A stretch of DNA of 64,000 nt from Todiramphus chloris collaris (GCA_025345505.1 JANVCC010000010.1:41353546-41417545), one strand, 5' to 3'. Shown: positions 50,541 to 62,886, numbered from the stretch's first letter. Program-made: numbers and translations. Notes: generated by a model from the letters alone, not told the origin.

Positions 50541-53500
50541 TCAGTAGCTTTTTACATATGAAGTCATATGCTCCTCAAAAAGACAAAAATGTTTGCAGTA
50601 CACAGCTATGCTTATAATAAGGAATCTCAGATGATAGATCATTGTCATTTTTGTATTTTCTCTGAAACGTAACTATTTGCAGTCTTGGCATCTGGGACTA
50701 TGACCTGTCACTGCAGACATTCTAGCTGCACTCTGGAAAATCAGCCCACATCCCAAAAATCCTTGTGGACTAGTTCCATACACATTTAAAAAGAAAAAAA
50801 ATTAAAGAATTTGAAACCTGACTTCCTTTAAAAAACAGTTGTTCAAAAAAAGGAGGTTATGCATAACTTATGTGAAGCCATTGTTAATGCACAAGAGCAT
50901 TGCAAGCTCTCTGTTTGTTCTATTTCCACATATATTTTAAAGACTGTTTCCTCCAGAAGTATTAATTGTCATTTATATTAATAATCTGCTGCATAGACTT
51001 ATTGTATTAAATCACAACTAGAGTTCTACTTACACTAATTGACTGTGAAGGGGAATCAGTGATTTTAAGCATCTGGAAAGTGGTGTGATGCTATCCAGTC
51101 CCACCATGGTTCATATACAGTGGCTTTCACAGCTTTCTGGTGACAACTGTACTTTCCCATTCATATTGGCTGTCCTTCATGGCTGCTCAATAGTCTCTTT
51201 GTGGCTGTACTAGTAGTGATAACACTGTTAAGCTCTATCCTGAATTAGTGGGAAGTGTTTCTTGTACTTGTCAAGCATTTTTGCTGTGATTGTTGCAAGT
51301 TCTTTTTTCATTAATGTATTATTAATTACTTAATTAATGTATACTTTCATTAATGTACTCTTTTATTGCATTTTCACTGTGCTATCCAGAAACTAACTTT
51401 GCTTAACTAACTTTACTTTTAATTAATTTAAGGTTACTTTTTCCTATGAAATTTTGCTTCACAGCTTGAGGAGTGCTTACGTAGCCCTAAAATAAAGGGG
51501 GGGGAGGCATGGAAGAAATCCAGATGTCTGATACTGAATTTTTCCAAGGATATGCTAGTGAACATAAGGAACCTGCTTAAGCCCTCATGAGTAGCTTTCC
51601 TTTTGAAAATGAATAGGGTGGCACATAACTTCACAGAGGGTTTGGAATTCTCTCCTGTGGTCAAATTGGTAGCATTGTTACTGTCGTGAAAAGAATGAGC
51701 TGATTACCATCCCAATATTGCAAAGACCTTGAAGAACTACAGAGCTATGTACTGCTGCTACTTACTGTTATTCTTTCAGACTCTGAAACTGTTGTGAATA
51801 TTGATTTGTTCATCAATGCATACTTCTTAGAAGGTGCCAGTGTGGTTTTTTTGATGTACATTAAAAGAAACTGAGATTATATCTGGTTTTAAATAACTAT
51901 GGCATTAAAAAAAAATACTGGTTTACTTGGTTTTTTGGGGTTTCCTATTCTTGAAAATCCCTGTATAAGACTGTGAAGAAATCCTCCAAACATCAGAATT
52001 TCTTGCTGCCTTTTTTACCGGTATAAACTCTCCCTGCCTCTCTTATTCATTCTCCTGGGAAAAAACCTGCAGACTTTACAAGCCTGAATAATGAGATGGG
52101 AAGAGGGAAGCTCTAGTGTAATTATCCTAATCTGCTACATGCTACTGTGACATTTAGCCCTATATTGTTTCTGATTCTCCTTTCCTTTTTTTTTTATTTT
52201 TTTTTATTTATATTCCCATGTTTTTCCCTTTGCTGCTGTCTTATTGGCAGCTTTACCTGAATCTTAGTTTCCCTTCTAGAGCTACCTTGACCATACTCTT
52301 CTGGGAAAGATCCTTCATTCCCCAGTGTCACTTCATTTGTTTTCTTCTAGTTTCCATAGCCCCTGATCTTCATAGCAGTGCTTTCAAAAGGATAGCAGTA
52401 GGGACAAAGTGTGTCCTCCTTCAGTTACATCCTCTGGAGTGCTCTAACTAGATTGTGGCTGACCTTGCAAAGAGGTACTTAAGCTGGGATGCTACCCATT
52501 TATGTGATCAGCAATGTATCTAGACATAAAGTACTTGTTTTTATATGCACGCTTCTTCCTCCCCATGACCAGATACTATCATACTGTAGAACACTGAGGA
52601 AACCCGGGGGTTCTACCTATTCTCTCTCTGTTTCTTTCATTGACATGAGCTTAGAGCTCTTTGGGCATCTCTGTATCACAGTGAGCAAACTGTCCTTGTA
52701 GCTTTGCTTCTACTTTTTCTTTCTTTTCTACATACTATGGGCTATAAGGTTACATTGCTACATATAAAACATACTAAATTTGCTAATACCCGAGTACATT
52801 ATCTCTGTGTCTTTTTGTTGGTTGCTAAACACTTAACTTTAGCATATAGTACTTTCTCCAAATTATCTGCCTATAGCACACTATGTCTGATCTGTTTGAA
52901 GAGCTTCTGTTTTCTGCTGATTAGATATTTTACTAAGAGATTAAAAAAAAACACCCATGTTTGGGTTTCTTCCTTTTTTTTCTTACATGCATGCATGTGT
53001 GCTCTCTCACTTTTGCTGTATCTCTCTTGCTTTTTTTCCTCTGTTTTGCTGGAACGTTATGCCCTCAGTTGTCAAACAGCTTTCTCTCAGCTCAGAAATT
53101 CCAATGCTGAATTGAAAGAAATTATTCAGAAGCTCTGGAAAATTATTCATTTTTACAGTGAAACTAAATTTTGTGAGTCTTAAATGAAGGGAAGTGTATT
53201 ATTAAAAATACAGTATTAGTCTTGTCTAAAGGAATCACTAGGAATTAGCATATAAACCCAGAAATATGATAAGATTATGAACCCTCAAGGGTTTGTTTGA
53301 ATGATCTGCTTGTTTCTACAGATGAAATAAAACTGTTTTATTAATCCTAATTGTCCTTTTATTTGTTGCAATATATTATATCGGGTTTAGAGCATCTCTT
53401 CAACATCAGCTTCCTGAGAACAACGCCACCAAAGTGCAACTATCAGTCAGCTGAGTGATACAGATACAATGCTAAAATTAAATACGGATGATTAAGCAAG

Positions 53501-54048
53501 TTGTTATTTTTCAGAAACAGCACATCTATTTCTGTGTAGTATCGATATGAGATTTTTAAAAATGTGCGCAGTGTTCAATAAACTGTTGAAAAATCTGTTT
53601 TTACTGACTAATAAACTGGTTATGTGAGTTAATCTATTGGTCAGTAAAGGAGAAAGAGACAGATTATGAGTTATAGATTATCATGAACTGCATGGTACAA
53701 GGAAAGCAGTTAACACTAGAACTGTATGACAGTTGTGAATCATTGCTACTTAAAAACATCATGGCTAGAAGGACATAATAAAGCCTTCTGTAAGGATTCT
53801 CTATAAAGTTTATGATTGAGATATGAGTAAAGGCATTTCGATAGCACTCAATGCTGCTGTGTTGCCAAACTTAATGTGTGGCCTTTGGGAGGTGAATTGG
53901 CATACAGCATAGCTGTCCCTGCTCATCCTTGTTTAGGCTTAGACATATATTCTGTTTTTCAAAATATTGTTTCATCATTTTTTTAGCTTAGGAGTACAAT
54001 ATAAGTGCTGTCACAACTTCTTTAGCAGAAAGTTAAGACACGGTAGTT

Positions 54049-54224
54049 GGACACTGGAACAGGCTGCCCAGAGAGGTTGTGGAGTCTCTTCTCTAGTGAC
54101 TTTCAAAACTTACCTGCATATGTTCCTGTGTGGCATGCCCTAGATGATCCTGCTCTGGCAGGGAAATTGGACTCAATGATCTCTTGAGGTCCCCTCCAAC
54201 CCCTGCCATTCTATGATTCTGTGA
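54049..54224 (+). mobile_element. CR1 LINE 3' end, plus strand (about 175 bp)
   Basis: Sense CR1: 'cactggaacaggctgcccag', 'agaggttgtggagtctcttc', 'ctagatgatcctgctctggc', 'tctcttgaggtcccctccaa', ending 'cattctatgattctgtgatc', a well-kept terminal repeat. It differs in wording from the copies at 23647 and 26404, so probably another CR1 subfamily. It is 5'-truncated. Confidence 0.95.
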
Positions 54225-54315
54225 TCTGCTCATTTATTTTTCAGGCACCTGATCTATTTTAAGCCACATATAGAAATAGTTGCTCAGTAAATACTGTACA
54301 ATGTACTGGATGGGG

Positions 54316-54339
54316 AAAAAAAAAAAAAAAAAAAAAAAA
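54316..54339. repeat. Poly(A) run, A24
   Basis: Twenty-four uninterrupted A about 90 bases downstream of a CR1. CR1 does not carry a poly(A) tail, so the two are probably unrelated. Confidence 0.95.
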
Positions 54340-54650
54340 TTAGGGACTTGCAGTGGTAACAGAAGAGGAAGGACAAAAGATCACTGTTATTTGGGTTCAA
54401 AAGGGATCTCTGTAGTAACTGATTTAAGATACTTAATACATGTATTGTTACCTCTTACTTCTCTGATTGTGTTAAATTTATTTGATCATCTAGAGTTTGA
54501 TGAGACTTGTACCATCGATTTATCTCAGTCAGGGCAAGAGATTGAAATTAAAGAAATAAGGTTGAGCAGGGTAAAGTAAGGGTGCTGGTCTTTGTTAAGA
54601 GGCAATAGAAATGTATGTAAGAAAAGAAGAGGCCCAAGAATTATGTTCTG

Positions 54651-54686
54651 AAGGCTGAGCATTTATTTAAGGCTGAACATTTATTT
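54651..54686. repeat. 18-bp tandem duplication, one mismatch
   Basis: AAGGCTGAGCATTTATTT is followed directly by AAGGCTGAACATTTATTT. The copies differ at one position, a recent local duplication. Confidence 0.9.
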
Positions 54687-55323
54687 ATTTATCTACATCT
54701 GAACAATTTAAAAATGGGTAATGGAAAGGATATTTGTTACATGAACGTTAGCTGTCTTGTTAAGAAAAGCAATGGCAACTTGGAGCTAGAAGAATGACTG
54801 TACAGATTTTGTCAAAATATGTAAGCTCCTCTAGATAACCCTGATGAAAAATTGCCACTAGTTGTTTTTCTCTTGTAGATACCTTGATCTCCTGTATATT
54901 TTCTGCAGAACTTCTGTCATTTTCACTCAAAGTATGAGTACCCATTCAGAAAGCTTTACGTTTTTCTTCTAGATTGTGCCTGGTTAAAAAAAGAGTAGAA
55001 ATATTAGACAGCAACAAACAGTGTTTGACCTGTAGGCAACAGTTGTTGTACTCTGAAATGATGTTGAATGCTGTCTCAGATGTTTTCACACTTAGGTCCT
55101 GTCTGTGGTTTATATTGATGCTTGTTCACAGATGTTTCAAATACGATTTGGATGTGTAGTTTTTGTACACCATTAATGAACAACTGTAATTCAGTTGGGG
55201 TTTTGGGAAACTAATACTGGTACATGCGCATCACTCAGTTTCAGTACCGTTATGGAGAGCACATGGAAGCAGCTTGATTACATCAGAGTGTGTGTTTCTG
55301 TGTGTTAGGACTTCACTCTCTAT

Positions 55324-55614
55324 TTATTTTATACAAATATCTTTTCCTTGGTAGACATAATCTTCTATCCCTTCTAAGATTTTTTGATAAGAACCTATCC
55401 ACAGTTTGGTTGTCTTGTCATTTTCTGACACTGTTGCAGTGCTGATGCTTCTCTGGTGAGTGAAATTTACTGGCACATCACTTCCCCCCCCTGCCCTGGA
55501 ACAATGAGTTACAAGATTTTCTTCATAAGAAACTTGAAGTGAGTTTTGTTGTTTGGTTTTGGATGGAGTTTCATATGTCGGTATTGCTAATTGTCTTAGC
55601 ACCTTGTGATAGGA
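55324..55614 (-). other. Minus-strand open frame ending at AATAAA (unproven)
   Basis: Open on the minus strand from 55614 to the TAA at 55326-55324, about 96 codons, opening without an ATG. The composition is balanced and protein-like (TATVSENDKTTKLWIGSYQK; then ILEGIEDYVYQGKDICIK). The stop sits next to an AATAAA (minus strand, about 55326-55319). It could be a last exon or a decayed retrocopy, and no family is recognised. A GGG run (plus C8 near 55487) lies in the middle. Confidence 0.15.
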
Positions 55615-55746
55615 TCACCAATAAAATACTGTACAGTCCATAGAAAATTCACAAGCATCTATATAGTTACTGTAAACTTAACATGTACTCTGCTTTGATG
55701 CTCTCACCTTCCTTGGCTGTGTATACTCAGTGCCTTATTAACTCAT

Positions 55747-56079
55747 ATGAACAAAGTAGACTTCATATTAGCAGTTCTAAAAGATGATCAATTACAGTCT
55801 TGTACAGAAATGACAAATGCTTTGCGTGGTGCTCAGCTATACTTGTCATGTATGGAGGAGAGTCTGGCAGATGCCTTGCTGATAAAATGGTGGGACCTGT
55901 GGCAAGGGAATGATCCTATGGAGGACATGCGTGCTGGCACAGCTCATAGTCTACAGAAATGTCCATTGGAAAAACGTTGGCTGGTCTGGGGAAGTTTTGT
56001 GAAGAAAGATTCTATTCAATTTTCATTAGTGTCTTATTTATTTTTCCAAGAGAAATTTCTCTCCTTCAGTGAAGAATAA
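55747..56079 (+). other. ATG-started 110-codon open frame (unproven)
   Basis: One of the longer frames here with a true ATG start. The central part is tryptophan-rich and acidic (YLSCMEESLADALLIKWWDL; then GNDPMEDMRAGTAHSLQK), unlike the usual lysine/asparagine/isoleucine bias of AT-rich chance frames. The context before the ATG is poor (C at -3). An AATAAA overlaps the stop. No family is recognised. It diverges from the minus frame ending at 55614 with a gap of about 130 bases. Confidence 0.15.
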
Positions 56080-56709
56080 AGCACATTTCTATTGTAGTTA
56101 ATTGTTGTTGGTAGGTAGGATGTGACTTCTAGCTAGATAAATCTTGCTAATAAAGAAGATGAGTTAATTCTAGAGGATCTTACTGTGTTCTATTATGATA
56201 CGTGGGGTTTTTTCCTCCTTGGTTGTTTTGGCATTCTTTTATTTCTTTCTTTTTGATATTACAGTATTCTTGGTGTTCTGTATCTTACTATGTATGTTCT
56301 TTACATTTTGTATTTTATTCTATTTTGTTTATTGCATTTAGATGTGCAGATCCAGGTGGCTAGTAAAAATTTGTTAGTGTCTATATTGTCTAACCTTATG
56401 AGCCTTGAAACTTGAGACCTTAAAAATAGCTTCAAGAATTTTTCATGATCATCATATGTGCCAGAAGACTCTGTACATCAAGAACATTGATTTTCCCATT
56501 TCTCAGCACATAAGATGGTCAGCTGCCAAAGTCATCACATGTAGAGCAGTAAGCTAGATAATGTATTGTAGTCTACTTGTGTTTATTCATGCCTTCTTCT
56601 CTCACTTATGTGGTTTGTCTTTATGCCTGGTTGTGGAAATGCAGCATTTTCTCTAGTGCTTGCAATGAATAACACTTGTTATCAGGACAAGCAATCAGTT
56701 CACCCCCAG

Positions 56710-56756
56710 GTTACACTGATGCTACTTTTTGAACTAGCAGCTGAGTGTTACTTAAG
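56710..56756 (+). other. 47-bp splice-bounded segment (unproven exon)
   Basis: Acceptor-like TCAGTTCACCCCCAG ends at 56709, and the donor AAG|GTGAGC starts at 56757. One frame is open throughout (VTLMLLFELAAECYL). Too short to identify. Confidence 0.1.
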
Positions 56757-58106
56757 GTGAGCCCATTAGATGGCCGTTCCCCAGAGACTGAGCCTGTCCC
56801 ATTCAAAGCACTGTGTGATGCCTTTGAAAAGTAATTACTAAAATGCCACCCATTTATTCCAGTACAGCTGTCAAGATACACAGGTAAATTTTTTAGCTTT
56901 TTAATTAAAGATGCTAATCTGAGGTAACCTAGCAAAAAACATTTGCCTAATTAACTCCTTTTAGTTCACCATTCTGTCAGTTGCCAGTGATTGGTAAATA
57001 TTTGGTTTCTTTAAGACTGATTTCTGTTGGTGTTTGGTTTAGATGTGTATAATTATGGAAGAAGAGATCAGTTAATTTTCATGGTTTTTTACCATGGTAC
57101 CTACTTGAACATTGCAGCTCACAGTGCAGCTTAAAAAAATATTGATGAAATATGGAGCAGTTCACACATGGATGTGTGAAACTTTGAGTTTTGTCTCGAG
57201 ATGATATTTTAGCTACTGATTTATCAGAATTAAAAAAAAAAATTATCTTTACATACAAAATTGTTGAATTCTGTTATTCTGTAGTCTTCTGCAAGTGACA
57301 TTTGAAAAGGTGTGGGTTTATTTTTTAAATTTATGACTGTTTTTAAAAGTCTATTTACTGTAGGGCATGTTCATGGTCTCTTGAAACTTGAGTATATAAA
57401 AGGGAGTGAATGATGGTCTTGAATAGAATTGGGAATAATACATAATAACCCTATATCAAAAGTCACTATATAGTGCAGTTGTTTTCTGGACTGCATATAA
57501 TTATCCCAGTTTCAGTGTGGGTAACGGGCAGCTGTGAAAATGATCAATTCTTATTGCCTACTCTGTTATTTTCTGTTCCACAGTAAAAGTTGAATTTATT
57601 CTTTATACCTAAATTAATATTTTATGTCAAAGCTGGAGGAACAAAAAAAGGGCTTGGAAGGGGGGGAGAGATGAAGTCTATATGTATAATTGAAAGCTGC
57701 ACTGAAAAGGACATTTTGGTTAATGCCAGTTCCCGTGATTACTTGCAAATAATTACGCAGTTTTAAAAACACAGCACCTTTTTTGCAGGCTTACTTCCAG
57801 GCAGATAAGCGTCCAGCATTTAGTTATAATTAGCTATCTAAGAAGTAAATTATCAGCATTGATCTTCAAAATCCATCTTAGTCTACATATCTTACACCTG
57901 TGTTTTCTGCATTTTTTTGGCTTCACTGATTAGATTTCCAGGTTAGGCAATTCTGTCTGGCTTGAATAATTATAGCATGTCACTATCATATTTTATTCCT
58001 GCCTCCACAAGTTTTATGGTAGGCTATGAAGGTCTTTAGAGAAACAGTTATTGTTTGCTAAAACAGCATCTATTTCACATTTAGGAGTTTTGCTCTTTTC
58101 TCTTAG

Positions 58107-58239
58107 GGCCTTTTTTTATTATGTACCTAATTTTATTAAAACCATTCAGATCATGGAAGCTACAATGATGAAAAAACATCCTGCCGTGATGGTTGGTCAT
58201 AAGAGACCACTGTGCTTTTGTGCTTCATTAATAACAAAT
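58107..58239 (+). other. 133-bp splice-bounded open segment, best exon candidate by signals
   Basis: The acceptor TTTTGCTCTTTTCTCTTAG is excellent, with AG at 58105-58106. The donor AAT|GTAAGT matches consensus at all intronic positions, with GT at 58240-58241. One plus frame is open across the whole 133 bp (one base, then 44 codons), giving phase 2 at the start and phase 0 at the end. The peptide contains TIQIMEATMMKKHPAVMVGH followed by KRPLCFCASLITN. I do not recognise it. The neighbouring DNA shows no partner exon that I can identify. Confidence 0.22.
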
Positions 58240-59093
58240 GTAAGTTTATCTTATTAATAATAGTAGTAATATGATTATTGTATTTGTAATACTATATTAG
58301 CGTGATGTGAAAAATAAACAGATTAGATTCAACTGCCCAGGTTTTTCTGACTTAAGCAAAAATCTGACACTGTTTTGTTTGCATAGCTGCCCTGCATTGC
58401 CTGTCTTGGAACTGCACAATACGTGTTGTGGCACAATTAGGGAAATGCAACAGATAGCTTAAAACTTACATTTACTGCAATTCTGAACTTCTGTTCTGAA
58501 AAGATTTTGACATTACTGTATGAAACATTTTCATATAATCCTTTCTGTTTAGGTATGTGTGAAATTTTTCATGTTCACGGCATTGTTTTTATGATTTGTC
58601 AGAAATAGGTATAATAAGAGATGTCATTTTCTATCAGCCATACTGCTTTCCTATTTGTCTTCCTTGTCATATTTGCATCAAGGCATTTTGGTATGAGGTC
58701 AATAAATAACTATTTTTGCAATTAATATCTCTGATAAAATATTCTATTTAAATATGTTATATACTTTTATTTTTAAAGTATTATAAGCACTCATTTATAA
58801 TTAGATTAACTATTCTTTCTCTTTCAGCATAACAGAGATCTGGAATACACTAATTCTTCATGTAACACTTCACTTGTTTTCCGATTCAAATTCTTAGTAT
58901 CAAACTTTATAATTAGCATGAGTTGTGATGATGCTTTTAGGATGGGGTTGAACCACAAAATAGTGAGGATGAGAAAATACTACTTGGTCACAATACTTGT
59001 TCCTCATTTTGCACACTGGAATTAGAGCTGGTATAAGCAGGTGTCTCTGACAAAGGAAGCCTGAGAAACTATTTGATTGACTCTGAAACCTTG

Positions 59094-59362
59094 GGATTAC
59101 ATAATCATTGCAGTTGGGGTGGTCTTTGAGAAGTCTCCCAGACTGACCTCCTGCTCAAAGCAAGGTCATCACTTCAGTTTAGACCAGGTTGATCAGCACT
59201 TTCTCCGGGCACGTCTTGAAAACCTCTGCGGATAGAGTTTCTGCAGCCTGTCTGTGCAACCTGTACTAGTGCTTAGTTGTCCTTTTGTGGAAATGTTTTT
59301 TCTCACATTCAGTTAGAACTTCCAGGTATCAAATTTATGATCATTGTCTCTTGTTCTCCCTC
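59094..59362 (-). mobile_element. CR1 LINE 3' part, minus strand, old and diverged (about 270 bp)
   Basis: Antisense CR1 wording in order: 'attacataatcattgcagtt', 'cctgctcaaagcaaggtcat', 'tagaccaggttgatcagcac', 'gtcttgaaaacctctgcgga', 'gcctgtctgtgcaacctgta' and 'tctcttgttctccctcagag'. It is more diverged than the other copies and 5'-truncated. Confidence 0.85.
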
Positions 59363-60404
59363 AGAGAACTTCATGTACAAATAAAAATCATTGTGATCTA
59401 TATGTACAACTTAAATTAGTTTTGCATGCAACAGGAATAACAAAACAGCCTGTCATTTTTTGACCTGAATTCATATACAAAAGGTATAGATGGAAGTACA
59501 TAATGTATAAAATTAAAAACAGCTTTTAAGACAGAATTGAGACATTTTCTCAATATAAAACTTTCAAGAATTATATTTTAATTTTAAATTTGCCTCATGT
59601 AATTTTCAAATCTCTCTATTTTAGGCTGGGTTTATAAAGACAATATAATTTCACAAACTACATATTTTTTTCCTCTCCAGTGAAAGAGTTCCCTAGCTAA
59701 AATGTGCATAAACAGATTCCCAGAAAGATGCTCATCTTACATCTTCTCAGAGCTACTGCTTTACAAGAGCACAACATCTGAGCTGTATTATGATAAATAT
59801 AGTTGGAATTGTCATTCAAGCAAAACAAAAATTCTTTATCACCAGTAGATCCCTTATCAGTCTGGATAGCTTCCATACTGAAACACTGGAAAAACAGAAG
59901 TGAAGCATGTCTGTATTTTATTCATATTAATAAACTTGAAAGGGGATTACAAGCTTTGCTATCTTGTCAGTTCTTCAAGTAGGCAATAATAGAGTGACTA
60001 CACAAATATGTAGAGTCAGTTCCGGGTGGTGGTGGTAAATGTGTCATCCTTTCTCTGTCAGAAGTTGTCAGTCTTCTTATGTTTTTGTTACAAGAATTAA
60101 CTCAATTCTTAATAAGTCTTAAATTCAAAAAGCTGAAAAGGCAACTACTTCTTAAAAAAAAAAATCACCTTCCCTATTCTGTCTTTGTTATTTTACATCT
60201 TTCTTCTCCTCTTCACACCAAATTTCCATTGAGGAATCTTTTTAACCCCTTTTAAGTATTAACTTAATGGTCTCCCCTTTTTCCTTTTTTGTAATTTTAT
60301 CTTACTTCTATCCTCAGTATTTTTTGTTTCCATCCTACCTTGGTCCACTTTCTTCTTGACACCTCCTCCTCTTCAGTAACATCTCAGCTAAAACATAGGC
60401 ATAG

Positions 60405-60620
60405 GTGCTTAGCCATTTTGCCCCTAAAGATGATGTGAGCTTGAGTTTTTGTGAGCATAAGAATTATCTTGTAGACTTCCACAGAGCTGATTCAGAAAAA
60501 TCTTATTGTCTGGAAGGCTGGAACAACCAAACCCAATTTGCGTATATGAAATTAGATGATACACTACAATGGGCACCAGAACCGTATTCCAGAATTCTCC
60601 ATGCATTGATTGACAGCTAA
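60405..60620 (+). other. Open frame with exon-like composition, open on both strands (unproven)
   Basis: 72-codon plus frame directly after a TAG, with no ATG at its start. The composition is varied (YCLEGWNNQTQFAYMKLDDT; then LQWAPEPYSRILHALIDS) and CpGs are retained. The C+T-rich tract at 60160-60375 upstream ends in an acceptor-like CCTCCTCTTCAG at 60375, though stops lie between it and this frame. The minus strand is also open here (60424-60627), which weakens the coding argument. No family is recognised. Confidence 0.14.
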
Positions 60621-61804
60621 TTGTCAAAGCTAAGACTGAAATGAAAATGAGCTTGCCACCTCAGTTCCATTGTAAATGCTATTGCATGTTTAAAGCAAAG
60701 GATTTATTCAGCTAACCTGTTGCTCTATTGTAAATGCTTATTGTCCATTCTGTACATAATTTGTTCCTGTTTGTACCTGGGGAAGAAGAGTATCTCACTG
60801 TGCTTGGTTTCCTCAAAATTTTTCAGTGGAGCATAACTCTTGCTTGTTTGCATGGACAAGGAAAGCTCAAGCAAGATAGAAATGCTTTTTCTCAACTAAC
60901 CCTTCAACACAAGTCAAGGCATTAAAAATTTGCAGACTAAGGTCTGTTCAGTTTCAAAAGACTTGTGAAGAAATGGCATATTTTTTGATTAAGTGTCCAT
61001 GATTTGATTTGTACTTGTTTGGATTGAAATTATATTTTGACAAATTAAATGTTTAAAATGAGCTACCATCTTACAAATCAATACAATTTTAATGGCTTGA
61101 AAAAATTAGCCTGCAGCTTCTTATTCATGTGTCTGAATAAATGAAATAATAATCTCATGCAATGTGTGCTGCAGGTCAAAAAACATATGGAGCAGTCTCC
61201 AAAAAAATCTGAATATATGTTCTGTATTGTCTGAAAATAATGCAAGTGAATTCTGTGCTGTCATAACTTTCTTCATTGTGAATTAGTGTTATTCTTCATA
61301 TATGAATAGCAGCAAAGTAGAGTGGAAGGTTAGTGAATATATAATGAGTTTGAAAAGGTCACCACTACAAATAAGAAACTTAATTTTTTACAAAATCCTC
61401 TTTGTGCTTCTGGATTTTTAAATATGCATCCTTAATTCTGCAATGCTATTAGAACCAGGAGACAATGGGCCTGGATCTGACATGTCATAACAGACTGCGT
61501 TATCAAGTAATGTTCTATAGATGATTCAAAGTATTATTAAAAATAATTCTTTCATCATATAATGATGTTTCATCATTCATTATGTACCCAAAAAGTATTC
61601 TTAATGAAAAGGACAATGATGTTTTTAATATGGGGAACAAAACACATTTTCAGTCCTGTGGAAAAAAAAAATTCAGTATTGAGATACTTATGCTTGTCCT
61701 TGGAAAAAGGTTAAATTTGGATTGTCATTGTTGTTGTCAACTAAATGTACTCTTTTCCCCATTGAGATATGTTCATATAAAATTGTGTCTGCGGTGTGTT
61801 TATG

Positions 61805-61830
61805 GAGAGAAAGAGAGAGAGAAAGAGGAG
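61805..61830. repeat. GA-rich microsatellite
   Basis: Imperfect (GA)n with AAAG interruptions on the plus strand. Confidence 0.85.
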
Positions 61831-62015
61831 TTATTGCACATTTATTTTTCTGTTTATGAAAATATTTATGTGTATATTAAATAATGGTTATGTGTATTTA
61901 CATTTTTGTATATTGATATTTGTAGGTTCATGTCCATAAGGATGAATGCTTTCTCTTATTTTGACATTAAAACTCTGAAATAATAAGCTACAGCTATACA
62001 GTGGTGACAATTCTA

Positions 62016-62033
62016 GAAGAAGAAGAAGAAGAA
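62016..62033. repeat. (GAA)6 trinucleotide repeat
   Basis: Six perfect GAA units. The run is short and therefore probably stable. Confidence 0.95.
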
Positions 62034-62874
62034 TTAATATTTTATGGCCAGAAGACAAAGTCTGGAATGGAAATAATTTATTATGAAAAAGTCTCCAACA
62101 AATTTTTCATGTATTTTTTATGCAAATAATTCAATCTCATCATAAAGTAGTATAACTGTAGATGCATTGTAGATATCCACACACGCGGACAGCCTAAAAA
62201 CTATTTTTCAAATCAAACATTGGAAAATACAGATTGCTATTAACGAACAAGCCTTTTCCTTGGTTTCAGCATATGCAATTTTAGTTGCATGATCATATCT
62301 AAAGTAACTGACACAGAAGATTCTAGAACAGCAGATACACTTCTGTTTCATCCTCGTTATTTAGTGGGATATTTTCATGTGCTATTCGCATCTTTCTCTG
62401 AAGATGTGATTATTTTTTTTTTCTGTGGGCTTTTTTGTGATACTTAGTTTTATTATCTAGTGGGTAATGGTATGGTACTTGGATACTAAGAAACTTGTGT
62501 GACAAGAAGAAAAGGTTTTAGTTCACTTTTATAAATGTGCCAGTAAGGCACAAAATGCACAGCAGTGTCCATTCATTTTGTATGTCCAATGAGCACAAGA
62601 CCTTTAACATCTTGATTCTTTCAGAATGATACATTTTTTGTAGCATATAATGCATTAAATGCCTCCCTTGAAAGGACTTAAAACTGGAAGGAGGCAAGAC
62701 ACACTGTTAGCAGATTTCACAGTAATTTATGGAGAGCAGAAAAGTAGTGAGAAATGGAGAACAAAGCCAGATGCTAGTGGGGAAGCACTTCTGTGTGGCA
62801 TTGTTCTTTGCTTCTGTTTCTGCCACTGCTGATTTCTCTGGATTTCTTCCACCTATAATAAATCCTGTCTTCTG

Positions 62875-62886
62875 CACACACACACA
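62875..62886. repeat. (CA)6 dinucleotide repeat
   Basis: Six perfect CA units followed by G. Confidence 0.95.

Larger units (their letters stand above)
45141..54048. other. AT-rich noncoding DNA without recognisable transposable elements
   Basis: No gene recognised. The T-rich part at 52140-53060 supports the 159-codon frame 52704-53183 (opens at TTG; first ATG near 52737) through its low stop-codon content. Clusters of ATTA/TAAT motifs occur at 50330-50540 and 51309-51362. A 39-bp splice-bounded segment at 46119-46157 is listed separately. T runs lie at about 47221-47232, 47392-47403 and 52185-52210. Confidence 0.5.
54340..59093. other. AT-rich noncoding DNA with several exon-like candidates
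   Basis: No gene identified. It holds an 18-bp tandem duplication (54651-54686) and unproven frames at 55324-55614 (minus), 55747-56079 (plus), 56710-56756 and 58107-58239, each described separately. 56760-57000 is complex, stop-rich and enhancer-like by eye. Confidence 0.5.

Noticed and set aside
52704-53183. 159-codon plus frame, second longest outside repeats
   Set aside because: It opens at TTG in a strongly T-rich stretch that lacks A-containing stops. The peptide is mostly leucine, phenylalanine and serine, as expected from composition alone.
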